Positions 1 through 8,669 of a stretch of DNA of 64,000 nucleotides are shown here, in pieces. Positions within the stretch are counted from its first letter, which is position 1; every line of letters starts with the position of its first letter. Source of the DNA: Pseudomonas crudilactis (GTDB lineage Bacteria; Pseudomonadota; Gammaproteobacteria; Pseudomonadales; Pseudomonadaceae); NCBI RefSeq assembly GCF_013433315.1, contig NZ_WXVV01000021.1:1-64000 (forward strand). Direction: 5' to 3'. The translations under genes were made by a program, and so were the position numbers. Below the pieces are notes generated by a model. It ran no database searches. It had not been told where the DNA came from and worked only from the letters and a program-made list of their open reading frames with translations.

Positions 1-27
1 TGCTCGCGAAGGGGGCGACTCATTCCT

Positions 28-912
28 TCAGAGTGTATGCACCAGCCAATCCCGAAACGCTTTCAGTGACGGCAAATTCTCATTGCGCGGCGGATACACC
101 AGGTAATAGCTGCGCCGACTGGTAATCGGTTCGCCCAATTGCAGCAATTCACCGCTGAGCAACTCATCCTCCACCAGAATTCGCGGCACCAGCCCCACAC
201 CAATATTCGTCCGCACCGCCTGAATCAAGTGCGAGGTCATTTCAAAACTCGGCCCGATGCGCATGCTGCGGTGCGGCAAACCGTGATGGCTGAACCATTC
301 CGCCCACGCCTGCGCATTGCTGCTGACATTGAGCAACAGTTGCCCGGCGATGTGTTGTTCGGCGTCGTCGCGCTCAGCATCGGACAGTTGCGCACTGGCG
401 ATCACCACCAGTTCCTCGGTGTGCAAGGGCAGGGCCGTCAGCCCTGGCCATTCACCGCCACCGACGCAGATCGCCGCATCGATTTCGCTGGTATCGAAGT
501 CGATTGCTTCGATCCGCGAATGCAAATGCACGGTCATGCCCGGGTGCGCGGTGTAGAAATCCTTGAGTCTCGGCAACAGCCATTTCGAACCGAACGTTGG
601 CAGCGTCGCCAGGCGCAAGCTGTGAATGCCCGAGCCAAACGCCATGGCCTGCAAGGTCGCGCTGCGAATCTGCCCGAGCGCTTCGGCGAGTTCGCGTTGA
701 TACATGCGCCCGACATCGGTGAGCACCACTTGCCGACCTTCGCGAGTGAACAAACGCATGCCGAGCATCTTCTCGAGAATCTGCACCTGACGGCTGACCG
801 CACTCTGCGTCAGCGACAATTCATGAGCGGCGCGGGTGTAGCTTTCATGGCGCGCGGCGGCCTCGAAGGCCAGCAGTAACGACATGGAAGGGGTGAGCGT
901 GCGCGGATTCAT
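28..912 (-). CDS. LysR-family transcriptional regulator (GcvA-like)
   Basis: 294 aa, full length for the family. The N-terminal winged helix (about residues 8-65) contains the typical AAxxLxLTQSAVSRQV recognition segment; the rest is a periplasmic-binding-protein-like effector domain (about 95-294). The phrase LRLATLPTFGSKWLLPRL is typical of the GcvA branch. It is divergent from the YdiJ-type dehydrogenase that starts 157 bp away, so it probably regulates that gene, itself, or both. The effector is unknown. The start is the ATG at 912; there is no competing start with a better context. Confidence 0.9.
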   Translation of the reverse strand: MNPRTLTPSMSLLLAFEAAARHESYTRAAHELSLTQSAVSRQVQILEKMLGMRLFTREGRQVVLTDVGRMYQRELAEALGQIRSATLQAMAFGSGIHSLRLATLPTFGSKWLLPRLKDFYTAHPGMTVHLHSRIEAIDFDTSEIDAAICVGGGEWPGLTALPLHTEELVVIASAQLSDAERDDAEQHIAGQLLLNVSSNAQAWAEWFSHHGLPHRSMRIGPSFEMTSHLIQAVRTNIGVGLVPRILVEDELLSGELLQLGEPITSRRSYYLVYPPRNENLPSLKAFRDWLVHTL

Positions 913-1069
913 TCGTAAAAGTCATCAATAGCGGGTCGAATTTACGGTTGTCCCGGCGTTCGCCAGCAATGAACATGGGCACCATGAGATGGCGGAGCCT
1001 GACGCAATCATTCGTTGCGTACAACTGTTTACCGCCACACGGCCCGATTTGACCGAGATGACCTGACCG

Positions 1070-4000
1070 ATGATTGCCCAGCTGTCCTCCACCAAAGCCC
1101 TGACCAGCGATTACCAGCAGTTCCTCCAAGCCCTGAAAGACAGCGGCTTTCGCGGTGAAATCAGCGCTGACTACGCCAGCCGCGTGGTGCTGGCGACCGA
1201 CAACTCGATCTATCAGCGCCTGCCGCAAGCGGCGGTGTTTCCGATGGACGCCGAGGACGTGGCGCGAGTGGCACGACTGATCGCCGAACCGGCGTACCAA
1301 CAAGTGGTGATTACTCCGCGCGGCGGTGGCACCGGCACCAACGGCCAATCGCTGACGGACGGCATCGTCGTCGATCTGTCGCGGCACATGAACCGCATCC
1401 TCGAAATCAACGTAGAGGAACGCTGGGTGCGCGTGCAGGCCGGGGTGGTCAAGGATCAGCTCAACGCTGCGCTGAAATCCGCTGGGCTGTTCTTCGCCCC
1501 GGAACTGTCGACCTCCAACCGCGCCACCGTCGGCGGCATGATCAACACCGACGCCAGCGGCCAGGGCAGTTGCACTTACGGCAAGACCCGTGATCATGTG
1601 CTTGAGCTCGATATGGTCCTGCGCGGCGGCGAGCGTCTGCACGGTTTGCCCCTTGAGGAAACTGAGCTTGAAGCGTTGTGCGCCCGCGAAGATCGCGTCG
1701 GTGAGGTCTATCGTTGCGCACGGCAGATCATTGATGAGCAGGGCGAGCTGATCAAAGAGCGTTTCCCCGATCTCAACCGTTGCCTGACCGGTTATGACTT
1801 GGCGCATCTGCGTGAGGCGGACAACCGTTTCAACCTCAACAGCGTGCTGTGCGGTGCTGAAGGCTCGTTGGGTTTTGTCGTTGAGGCGCGGTTGAATGTG
1901 TTGCCGATCCCCAAACACACGATGTTGGTGAACATCCGCTACGCCGGGTTCATGGACGCCTTGCGTGATGCGCGGGCCTTGATGGCGCTCAAGCCGCTGT
2001 CGATCGAAACCGTCGACTCGAAAGTGTTGTTGCTGGCGATGCAGGACATTGTCTGGCACGGCGTCGCCGAGTATTTCCCGGAAAGTGCCGAGCGCCCGAC
2101 GCTGGGGATCAACCTGGTCGAGTTTTGCGGTGATGATCCCGAAGATCTGCAGCGCCGTGTCGAGGCGTTCGTCGATCACTTGAGCAGCGACCGCACGGTC
2201 GAACGTTTTGGCCACACGCTGGCGGTCGGCCACGCAGCGGTGAGCAAGGTCTATGGCATGCGCAAACGTGCGGTAGGCCTGCTCGGCAACGTCGCCGGGG
2301 AAGCGCGGCCGCAGCCGTTCGTTGAAGACACGGCGGTGCCGCCGCAGCACCTGGCCGAGTACATCGCCGAGTTGCGCGACCTGCTCGACAGCCACGGTTT
2401 GCAGTACGGCATGTTCGGTCACGTCGATGCAGGCGTGCTGCACGTGCGGCCGATTCTCGACATGAAAGACCCGCAGCAAGCCGCGCTGGTACGTCCGGTG
2501 TCCGATGGCGTTGCCGCGCTGACTCAGCGTTATGGCGGCCTGTTGTGGGGCGAGCACGGTAAAGGTCTGCGCTCGGAATACTCACCGGCATTCTTCGGTG
2601 AGTTGTATCCGGCGCTGCAAGCGCTGAAAGCTGCATTTGACCCGTTCAACCAGTTCAATCCGGGCAAGATCGCCACGCCGGCTAACACCGATGCGGTGCT
2701 GCTGAAAATCGATGAAGTCACTTTGCGCGGAGAACTCGATCGGCAGATCGACGAGAAGGTTTGGCAAAGCTACGGCGCCGCGATGCACTGCAACGGCAAC
2801 GGCGCCTGCTACAACTTCGACCCTGATGACGCGATGTGCCCGTCGTGGAAAGCCACCCGCGAGCGTGCGCAATCGCCCAAGGGCCGGGCTTCATTGATTC
2901 GTGAGTGGCTGCGTTTGCAGGGCGAGGCGGGCGTTGACGTATTGTCCGATGCCATTCGCAAGCCTGCGTTTTTCAGCTCGTTGTGGCAGCGCTGGCGCAA
3001 CAGCCGTGCACAGTCCGAGGATTTCTCCCACGAAGTCTACGACGCCATGGCCGGTTGTCTGGCGTGCAAATCCTGCGCGGGGCAGTGTCCGGTGAAGGTC
3101 AATGTGCCGGAATTTCGTTCGCGCTTTCTCGAGCTGTATCACAGCCGTTATCTGCGTCCGGCGCGGGATTATCTGATTGCTTCGCTGGAGTACAGCATTC
3201 CGTACATGGCGCGGATTCCGGCGCTGTACAACGGTTTGATGGGCGCTTCGTGGGTGCGCGGCCTGCTGGAAAGGGTCGGCGGCATGATCGATGTGCCGTT
3301 GCTCAGTCGATTCGATTTTCACGCTGCGATGCGCCGTTGGCAGGTGCAGCCAGCGACGGTGTCGACCTTGTCGGCGCTGACCCCGGCGCAACGCGAGCGC
3401 AGTGTGGTCATCGTGCAGGACGCGTTCACGCGTTACTTCGAAGCGCCGTTGCTGGCGGATCTGGTCGAACTGATTTCACGTCTGGGTTATCAGGTGTATC
3501 TCGCGCCGTTCAGCGCCAACGGCAAGCCATTGCATGTGCAAGGCTTCCTCTCGGCGTTCAACCGCGCGGCGTTGCGCAACGCTCGGCAGCTGCGTGAATT
3601 GGCGGATGTGGGCGTGCCGTTGCTGGGCCTCGATCCGGCGATGACGCTGGTGTATCGCCAGGAATACCTGAAAGTGCCGGGCATGGAGCAATGCCCGGAA
3701 GTGGCACTGGTGCAGGAGTGGTTGCTCAAGGTGATGCCAGAGCAGGCGGCGCAGGATAAAACCGCAGCGTTCCGACTGCTCGCCCATTGCACCGAGAAAA
3801 CCAACGCCCCGGCCGCGACCCGGCAGTGGGAACAGGTGTTCGAACGCGCAGGATTGAAGTTGGCGACGCAAGCCACCGGTTGCTGCGGCATGTCCGGCAC
3901 GTATGGCCACGAGGCGCGCAATCGTCAAACCTCAGCGGTGATCTACGAGCAGTCGTGGGCACGTCAGATAGACGCGCCGGCAGAGCAGGGCGAAGCACTG

Positions 4001-4096
4001 GCCACGGGGTATTCCTGCCGCAGTCAGGTCAAGCGCCAGTCGGATCAGGCACTGCGCCATCCGTTGCAGGTGCTGCTTGAGGTTCAGCGTCGCTGA
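1070..4096 (+). CDS. ydiJ: YdiJ-type FAD-binding / 4Fe-4S dehydrogenase (D-2-hydroxyglutarate dehydrogenase class)
   Basis: 1008 aa. Domains in order: FAD-binding type 4 (PCMH) domain (about 45-270, with PRGGGTGTNGQS and the TVGGMINTDASGQGS motif), FAD-oxidase C-terminal domain (about 280-535, with GHVDAGVLHVRP and the GEHGKGLR segment), a linker, a 4Fe-4S ferredoxin-like module near residue 660 (CLACKSCAGQCPVKVNVP), and a C-terminal CCG domain ending in GCCGMSGTYGHE. This matches the approximately 1000-residue YdiJ family, whose E. coli member is reported to oxidise D-2-hydroxyglutarate; the substrate here is inferred from family only. Its 3' end overlaps the convergent pqiA-like gene by 68 bp. 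Confidence 0.9.
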   Translation: MIAQLSSTKALTSDYQQFLQALKDSGFRGEISADYASRVVLATDNSIYQRLPQAAVFPMDAEDVARVARLIAEPAYQQVVITPRGGGTGTNGQSLTDGIVVDLSRHMNRILEINVEERWVRVQAGVVKDQLNAALKSAGLFFAPELSTSNRATVGGMINTDASGQGSCTYGKTRDHVLELDMVLRGGERLHGLPLEETELEALCAREDRVGEVYRCARQIIDEQGELIKERFPDLNRCLTGYDLAHLREADNRFNLNSVLCGAEGSLGFVVEARLNVLPIPKHTMLVNIRYAGFMDALRDARALMALKPLSIETVDSKVLLLAMQDIVWHGVAEYFPESAERPTLGINLVEFCGDDPEDLQRRVEAFVDHLSSDRTVERFGHTLAVGHAAVSKVYGMRKRAVGLLGNVAGEARPQPFVEDTAVPPQHLAEYIAELRDLLDSHGLQYGMFGHVDAGVLHVRPILDMKDPQQAALVRPVSDGVAALTQRYGGLLWGEHGKGLRSEYSPAFFGELYPALQALKAAFDPFNQFNPGKIATPANTDAVLLKIDEVTLRGELDRQIDEKVWQSYGAAMHCNGNGACYNFDPDDAMCPSWKATRERAQSPKGRASLIREWLRLQGEAGVDVLSDAIRKPAFFSSLWQRWRNSRAQSEDFSHEVYDAMAGCLACKSCAGQCPVKVNVPEFRSRFLELYHSRYLRPARDYLIASLEYSIPYMARIPALYNGLMGASWVRGLLERVGGMIDVPLLSRFDFHAAMRRWQVQPATVSTLSALTPAQRERSVVIVQDAFTRYFEAPLLADLVELISRLGYQVYLAPFSANGKPLHVQGFLSAFNRAALRNARQLRELADVGVPLLGLDPAMTLVYRQEYLKVPGMEQCPEVALVQEWLLKVMPEQAAQDKTAAFRLLAHCTEKTNAPAATRQWEQVFERAGLKLATQATGCCGMSGTYGHEARNRQTSAVIYEQSWARQIDAPAEQGEALATGYSCRSQVKRQSDQALRHPLQVLLEVQRR

Positions 4097-4715
4097 GGGA
4101 TTCGTCCGTGTCCGTGTCCCAGATCAGGCGCGGATCGAAACTCATCGCCGCGAGCATGGTGAACACCACGACCAGGCCGAAAAACAGAATGCCCGGTCGC
4201 GGCTCGATATCGCCCAGCGCCTGAAACTTCACCAGTGCTGCGACCAGCGCCACCACCAGCACGTCGAGCATCGACCAATAGCCGATCAGCTCGACGAAGC
4301 GGAACAGTTTCGAGCGCTCTTTGCGCGCCCAGGCGCTGTCGCGCTGTACGGTCATCAACAGCAGCGTGAGGGCCACGAACTTGACTCCCGGCACCGCGAT
4401 GCTGGCGATGAAAATGATCAGCGCAATGTCCCACGCGCCGTGTTCCCAGAACTCCAGCACGCCACTCATGATCGTGCTGTCGGCGCCGCTGCCGAGCATG
4501 GTGGTGTTCATCACCGGCAGCAGATTGGCCGGCACGTAAAACGCTAGCGCCGCGAGCATGTAGGCCCAGGTGCGCGCCAGTGAATTGGTCTTGCGCCGGT
4601 GCAGCGGCGCGTCGCAACGCGGGCACTCGTGCGGCTCGTCGGTCATGTCGCAAGCCAGCCCGCAGCTGTGGCACAGGCACAGATTGAGTTCGCTGGCAGT
4701 CGGTGGCCGTTTCAT
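4029..4715 (-). CDS. Paraquat-inducible protein A family membrane protein (second half-module)
   Basis: 228 aa from the ATG at 4715. The N-terminus carries a zinc-ribbon-like pair, CHSCGLAC and CPRC (about residues 14-40), followed by four predicted membrane segments and a conserved ARTWAYMLAALAFYVPAN stretch. PqiA/LetA proteins normally contain two such modules in one chain; here they are two genes overlapping by ATGA. Family members work with MCE proteins (PqiB/LetB) in lipid transport across the envelope. No pqiB or pqiC follows: the next gene is convergent. The alanine- and proline-rich C-terminal tail overlaps ydiJ. Confidence 0.85.
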   Translation of the reverse strand: MKRPPTASELNLCLCHSCGLACDMTDEPHECPRCDAPLHRRKTNSLARTWAYMLAALAFYVPANLLPVMNTTMLGSGADSTIMSGVLEFWEHGAWDIALIIFIASIAVPGVKFVALTLLLMTVQRDSAWARKERSKLFRFVELIGYWSMLDVLVVALVAALVKFQALGDIEPRPGILFFGLVVVFTMLAAMSFDPRLIWDTDTDESLSDAEPQAAPATDGAVPDPTGA

Positions 4716-5308
4716 AGAATGTCCCAGAGGTCGCGGATATCGCGACCGGCAATCCTGATCATCATCAAGCTGAGCACCGCTAGCGCAAACAGGCCGATGC
4801 CGGGCAACACATCGAGCAATCCGGCCAGTTTGAACACCGCCACCATCGCTCCCAACAGACAAACTTCAAGCATGCTCCATGGCCGCAGGGTTTCCAGCCA
4901 GCGCATGCACAGCTTGAAGCCCGGAGCACGTCGCGATGACAGCGCGAAGCTGAGCACCCAGACCAGCAGCACCAGTTGAAACGCCGGGGCAATGATGATC
5001 GAAATCGCCGCGACCATCGCCATAAAGGTGATTGGCCCCTGACTCAGCGCCAGCACCGAATCCCACAGTGTCGCGCTGTTTTTCAAGCCTTTGAGGCTGA
5101 TGCTCATCACCGGGTAGAAGTTGGCAAACAGCCACAGCATCGCAGCGGTGAAGGTCAGGGCCAGACGCTGCTCGACGGTCAAACCGTTGAAGCGCTGCAG
5201 TACGCCGCCGCAACGCACACACGAGGTTTTCTGGTGTTTGGCCAGCACGGCTTTTTCGTACACGCAGTCGCAGTGCTCGCAAATGATCAGGTGTTGGGTG
5301 TTGACCAT
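4712..5308 (-). CDS. Paraquat-inducible protein A family membrane protein (first half-module)
   Basis: 198 aa, start chosen at MVNTQHLI (5308) because the upstream extension to 5353 is low-complexity and unlike the family. Residues about 5-37 hold two CxxC pairs (CEHC and CVRC) expected to bind Zn, followed by TVEQRLALTFTAAMLWLFAN and four membrane segments with the PqiA signature LSQGPITFMAMVAAISIIIAP. It is the first gene of a two-gene operon overlapping the second PqiA module by 4 bp. Role in envelope lipid transport or stress is inferred from the family. Confidence 0.85.
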   Translation of the reverse strand: MVNTQHLIICEHCDCVYEKAVLAKHQKTSCVRCGGVLQRFNGLTVEQRLALTFTAAMLWLFANFYPVMSISLKGLKNSATLWDSVLALSQGPITFMAMVAAISIIIAPAFQLVLLVWVLSFALSSRRAPGFKLCMRWLETLRPWSMLEVCLLGAMVAVFKLAGLLDVLPGIGLFALAVLSLMMIRIAGRDIRDLWDIL

Positions 5309-5526
5309 GGACAACGCTCGACAGCAAGCCGCAGGGGCAGGGGACTTGATCACTATAGAAGCCTGAGGCTATTGGGCAAATTGCGCGGCTGGATCAACGA
5401 AGATTTTTTTGAGAATCACTATCGATTGAGCTTGGGTTTCTGTTGTTTGTTGTTATAAGGTAACGCAAATTTTCAGGGGTAGCCCTTATGGGCACCCGGT
5501 GTTATCCCTTCGATTGCGAAACGCCC

Positions 5527-6696
5527 ATGACGATTGTGCTTCCTCCTTCTGCCCCGTTGACCACTGGCCGGCTGCTGTCCATTGATGCCCTCAGAGGCTT
5601 GGTGATTCTGTTCATGCTGCTCGACCACGTGCGCGAAACCTTTTTGCTGCATCGCCAGGTCAGCGACCCGATGGACATTGCCAGCACTGAACCGGCACTG
5701 TTTTTCACTCGTACCCTGGCGCATCTGTGCGCGCCGGTGTTTGTGCTGCTGACGGGATTGTCGGCGTGGTTGTTCGGCGAAAAGTACGCGGGCAAGGCCG
5801 ATGTCAGTGCGTTTCTGTTCAAGCGCGGTCTGTTTCTGGTGGTGCTGGAGTTCACGCTGGTGAACTTCGCGTGGACCTTCCAGCTGCCGCCGAGTGTGAT
5901 TTATCTGCAAGTGATCTGGGCGATCGGTTTGAGCATGATCGCCTTGTCGCTGCTGGTCTGGCTGCCGCGCTGGCTGCTGCTGACGTTGAGCCTGACGATC
6001 ATCGCCGGACACAACCTGCTCGACGCGGTGCACTTTCCAGTGGAGTCGGCGCTGCATGTGCCGTGGGCGATTTTGCATGATCGCGGCTGGATCGACGTCA
6101 GCGACACTCTGCGTCTGCGCACCTCCTATCCGTTGCTGCCGTGGATCGGTGTGATCGGCCTGGGTTATGCGCTGGGGCCGTGGTTTGCTCGCGGCGTTGA
6201 AGCGGGTTTGCGTCAGTGGCAACTGCTGATCGCGGGGAGCGCAGGACTGCTTGGCTTTGTCGGGTTGCGGCTGATCAACGGCTATGGCGAAAAACCATGG
6301 GCCGTGGGCGACACGTCGGTGCACACCCTGATGAGCTTTTTCAACATCACCAAGTACCCACCGTCGTTGCTGTTTATCGCGCTGACCGTGAGCGCCGGGC
6401 TGTTGCTGCTACTGGCATTCGAACGCTTGCAGGATCGTCGCTGGATTCGCTGGCTGACCGTGTTCGGTTCGGCGCCGATGTTTTTCTACCTGCTGCACCT
6501 GTACACGTTGAAGGTTTTGTACCTGATTGGCGTGGCCTTGTTCGGGCTGAATCAGGGTAGCTATTTCGGATTCTCCTCGGTGGTGGCGATCTGGCTGGCA
6601 GCAGTCATTCTGGCGATCGGGCTGTTCCCGGCCGTGCGCTGGTTCTCTGCGTTGAAGGCTCGTCGCCGTGACATCGCCTGGCTGAAGTATCTGTAA
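5527..6696 (+). CDS. DUF1624 / heparan-alpha-glucosaminide N-acetyltransferase-like membrane protein
   Basis: 389 aa from the ATG at 5527 (MTIVLPPS); the longer frame from 5488 adds 13 residues without a credible ribosome site. LLSIDALRGLVILFMLLDHV is the hallmark N-terminal motif of the DUF1624/acyltransferase-3-related family, with an invariant RG and a membrane histidine. About ten hydrophobic segments are visible. Members are thought to move acyl groups across the membrane, but no bacterial substrate is established for this one. It stands alone between divergent pqiA and convergent LysR. Confidence 0.8.
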   Translation: MTIVLPPSAPLTTGRLLSIDALRGLVILFMLLDHVRETFLLHRQVSDPMDIASTEPALFFTRTLAHLCAPVFVLLTGLSAWLFGEKYAGKADVSAFLFKRGLFLVVLEFTLVNFAWTFQLPPSVIYLQVIWAIGLSMIALSLLVWLPRWLLLTLSLTIIAGHNLLDAVHFPVESALHVPWAILHDRGWIDVSDTLRLRTSYPLLPWIGVIGLGYALGPWFARGVEAGLRQWQLLIAGSAGLLGFVGLRLINGYGEKPWAVGDTSVHTLMSFFNITKYPPSLLFIALTVSAGLLLLLAFERLQDRRWIRWLTVFGSAPMFFYLLHLYTLKVLYLIGVALFGLNQGSYFGFSSVVAIWLAAVILAIGLFPAVRWFSALKARRRDIAWLKYL

Positions 6697-6700
6697 ACGC

Positions 6701-7591
6701 CTAACGCCGGTTGCGCACGAAGTCGATAAACGCCTTCAGCGCTGCCGGCACATGACGGCGGCTCGGGTAGTACAAGTGCAGGCCCGGATAGTACGGGCAC
6801 CAGTCTGCCAGCACTTGCACAAGGCGCCCGCTGACGAGGTGTTCGCTGACCATGTCTTCGAACACATAGGCCAGGCCCAGCCCTTGCAGCGCGGGCCCGA
6901 CCATCAGGCTGACATCGCCGAGGGTCAGCGGGCCGTTGACCTCGATTTCCTGGGCGATGCCGCCGCGTTCGAGTTCCCAGCGGTACATCGAACCGCTGGG
7001 GTAGCGGTGGCGGATGCACGGCAGTCCGTGCAGGTCCTCGGGTTTTTGCGGTGCCACATGGCGTTCGAAAAACGCGGGGGAACCGACCACCACTGAACGC
7101 ATTGTCGGGCCAATTGGCAGCGACACCATGTCGGCTTCCAGACGATCGCCGAAGCGCACGCCGGCATCGAAACCGTTGGCGACGATATCCAGCAACGCAT
7201 CGCTCTCGACCACTTCCAGACGAATGTCCGGATACACCTGCAAAAACTCACTGGCAATCGGCAGCAACACCAGTTCGCAGGCTTGCCGCCCGCAGGTGAT
7301 GCGCAGATTGCCTGAGGGTTTATCGCGGAAGTGATTGAGGTCTTCCAGCGCATCGTCGATGTCGCGAAAGGCTGGTTTCAATCGCGTGTACAGGCGCTCG
7401 CCAGCCTCGGTCAACGCCACGCTGCGGGTGGTGCGATTGAACAGGCGCACACCAAGACGGTTCTCCAGCGCCTTCACCGAATGGCTCAGCGCGGAAGGGG
7501 TCAGGCCGAGTTCGATGGCGGCTTTACTGAAGTTCAGGTACTGCGCGGTGCACAGGAAAACGGTGAGATCCGCCGCCGAAGGTGATTTCAT
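6701..7591 (-). CDS. LysR-family transcriptional regulator
   Basis: 296 aa. The helix-turn-helix lies at residues about 8-62 (NFSKAAIELGLTPSALSHSV, then LFNRTTRSVALTEAGERL). The combination LFNRTTRSVxLTEAG and PSGNLRIT is typical of the large LysR subfamily that controls divergent oxidoreductase genes. It is transcribed away from the SDR gene with about 130 bp between starts, so the SDR/MFS pair is its likely target. The 3' end abuts the DUF1624 gene (4 bp gap). Confidence 0.9.
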   Translation of the reverse strand: MKSPSAADLTVFLCTAQYLNFSKAAIELGLTPSALSHSVKALENRLGVRLFNRTTRSVALTEAGERLYTRLKPAFRDIDDALEDLNHFRDKPSGNLRITCGRQACELVLLPIASEFLQVYPDIRLEVVESDALLDIVANGFDAGVRFGDRLEADMVSLPIGPTMRSVVVGSPAFFERHVAPQKPEDLHGLPCIRHRYPSGSMYRWELERGGIAQEIEVNGPLTLGDVSLMVGPALQGLGLAYVFEDMVSEHLVSGRLVQVLADWCPYYPGLHLYYPSRRHVPAALKAFIDFVRNRR

Positions 7592-7721
7592 CTGTGAATG
7601 CCTTTCACAAAGTCATGCAAAATTGTTGGGATTATCGCATCAGTAGCACGGCTTTAAAGTCGCATCAACTTATCAAACAGGCCCGGCACCCACGTCAGGG
7701 TTTCTAACAGGAGAAGTTGTG

Positions 7722-8552
7722 ATGCGTACCTGGTTCATTACTGGTGCTTCCCGTGGTTTTGGCATTCTCATCGCCGAGCAGGCCCTGCGTTCCGGTGACG
7801 CGGTCATCGCTACCGCGCGTAACCCGCAAGACATCACCGATCGTCTCGGCGACCAGCCGAACCTGCTGGCGGTGCGTCTGGACGTCACCCGCGAAGACGA
7901 AGCGCATCAGGCCGTTGCCGCAGGGATCAAACGCTTCGGCCGGATCGATGTGCTGATCAACAATGCCGGTTTTGGTGTACTCGGCGCGGTGGAAGAAACC
8001 AGCGCCAGCGAGACCGAGCGCTTGTTCGCGACCAATGTGTTCGGCCTGCTCAACGTCACTCGCGCCGTGTTGCCGCATATGCGCGCACAACGCAGTGGCC
8101 GGGTGATCAACATCTCGTCGATCGGCGGCTATCAGGCGTATATGGGCTGGGGCGTTTACGGCTCGACCAAGTTCGCCGTCGAGGGCATCACCGAAGCGTT
8201 GCATCAGGAACTGGCACCGCTGGGCATTCACGCCACGGTGGTCGAGCCGGGCTTCTTCCGCACGGATTTCCTTGATGAGCAATCGCTGATCAAGACCGCG
8301 TTGGTGCTGCCGGACTACGACGAAACCGTGGGCAAGATGCGCGTGTTCGCCGAAGCGGCCAATCATGCACAACCGGGTGATCCGCTGAAGTTTGCCGAGG
8401 CGATACTGGCGCTGGTCAATGCACCGAACCCGCCGCTGCGACTGGCGCTGGGTAGTGACACGGTTGCGCGGATCGAGGCGAAGAATCGGCTGGTGGCGCA
8501 GGAGTTGGAACAGTGGCAGGTATTGGCGCGGTCGACCGACTTCAACAACTGA
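7722..8552 (+). CDS. Short-chain dehydrogenase/reductase
   Basis: 276 aa. It shows the cofactor motif TGASRGFG at residues about 7-14, NNAG near 85, and the catalytic YGSTK (Tyr-x-x-x-Lys) near 146-150 with the upstream serine in INISSIGG. These define a classical SDR. A strong AGGAGAAG ribosome site at 7708-7716 precedes overlapping GTG (7719) and ATG (7722) codons; ATG is preferred. The substrate is unknown. Divergent LysR and downstream DHA2 transporter suggest a detoxification or small-molecule modification module. Confidence 0.9.
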   Translation: MRTWFITGASRGFGILIAEQALRSGDAVIATARNPQDITDRLGDQPNLLAVRLDVTREDEAHQAVAAGIKRFGRIDVLINNAGFGVLGAVEETSASETERLFATNVFGLLNVTRAVLPHMRAQRSGRVINISSIGGYQAYMGWGVYGSTKFAVEGITEALHQELAPLGIHATVVEPGFFRTDFLDEQSLIKTALVLPDYDETVGKMRVFAEAANHAQPGDPLKFAEAILALVNAPNPPLRLALGSDTVARIEAKNRLVAQELEQWQVLARSTDFNN

Positions 8553-8567
8553 ACGCCAGAGCTGTGA

Positions 8568-8592
8568 GAGCGAGGCCGCTCGCTCTCATTGT
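8568..8592 (+). terminator. Stem-loop after the SDR gene
   Basis: The segment GAGAGCGAG-gccg-CTCGCTCTC forms a 9-bp perfect stem. It is followed by a weak T content (attgtc), so it may be an inefficient intrinsic terminator or an mRNA 3'-end stabiliser between the SDR and MFS genes. Confidence 0.5.
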
Positions 8593-8669
8593 CACCGTCT
8601 GCAAACGTCGGTGGATTTTTCACGCCTTATCCGCTGCGTAATGCAGCTTATTGATCCTCAAAGGATGGA

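Noticed and set aside
1..20. REP-like fragment at the left edge
   Set aside because: TGCTCGCGAAGG is a half unit cut by the window; too short to annotate as a BIME.
845..2557. Long minus-strand reading frame opposite ydiJ
   Set aside because: Arginine/histidine-rich shadow of a clear FAD/Fe-S enzyme; no family resemblance.
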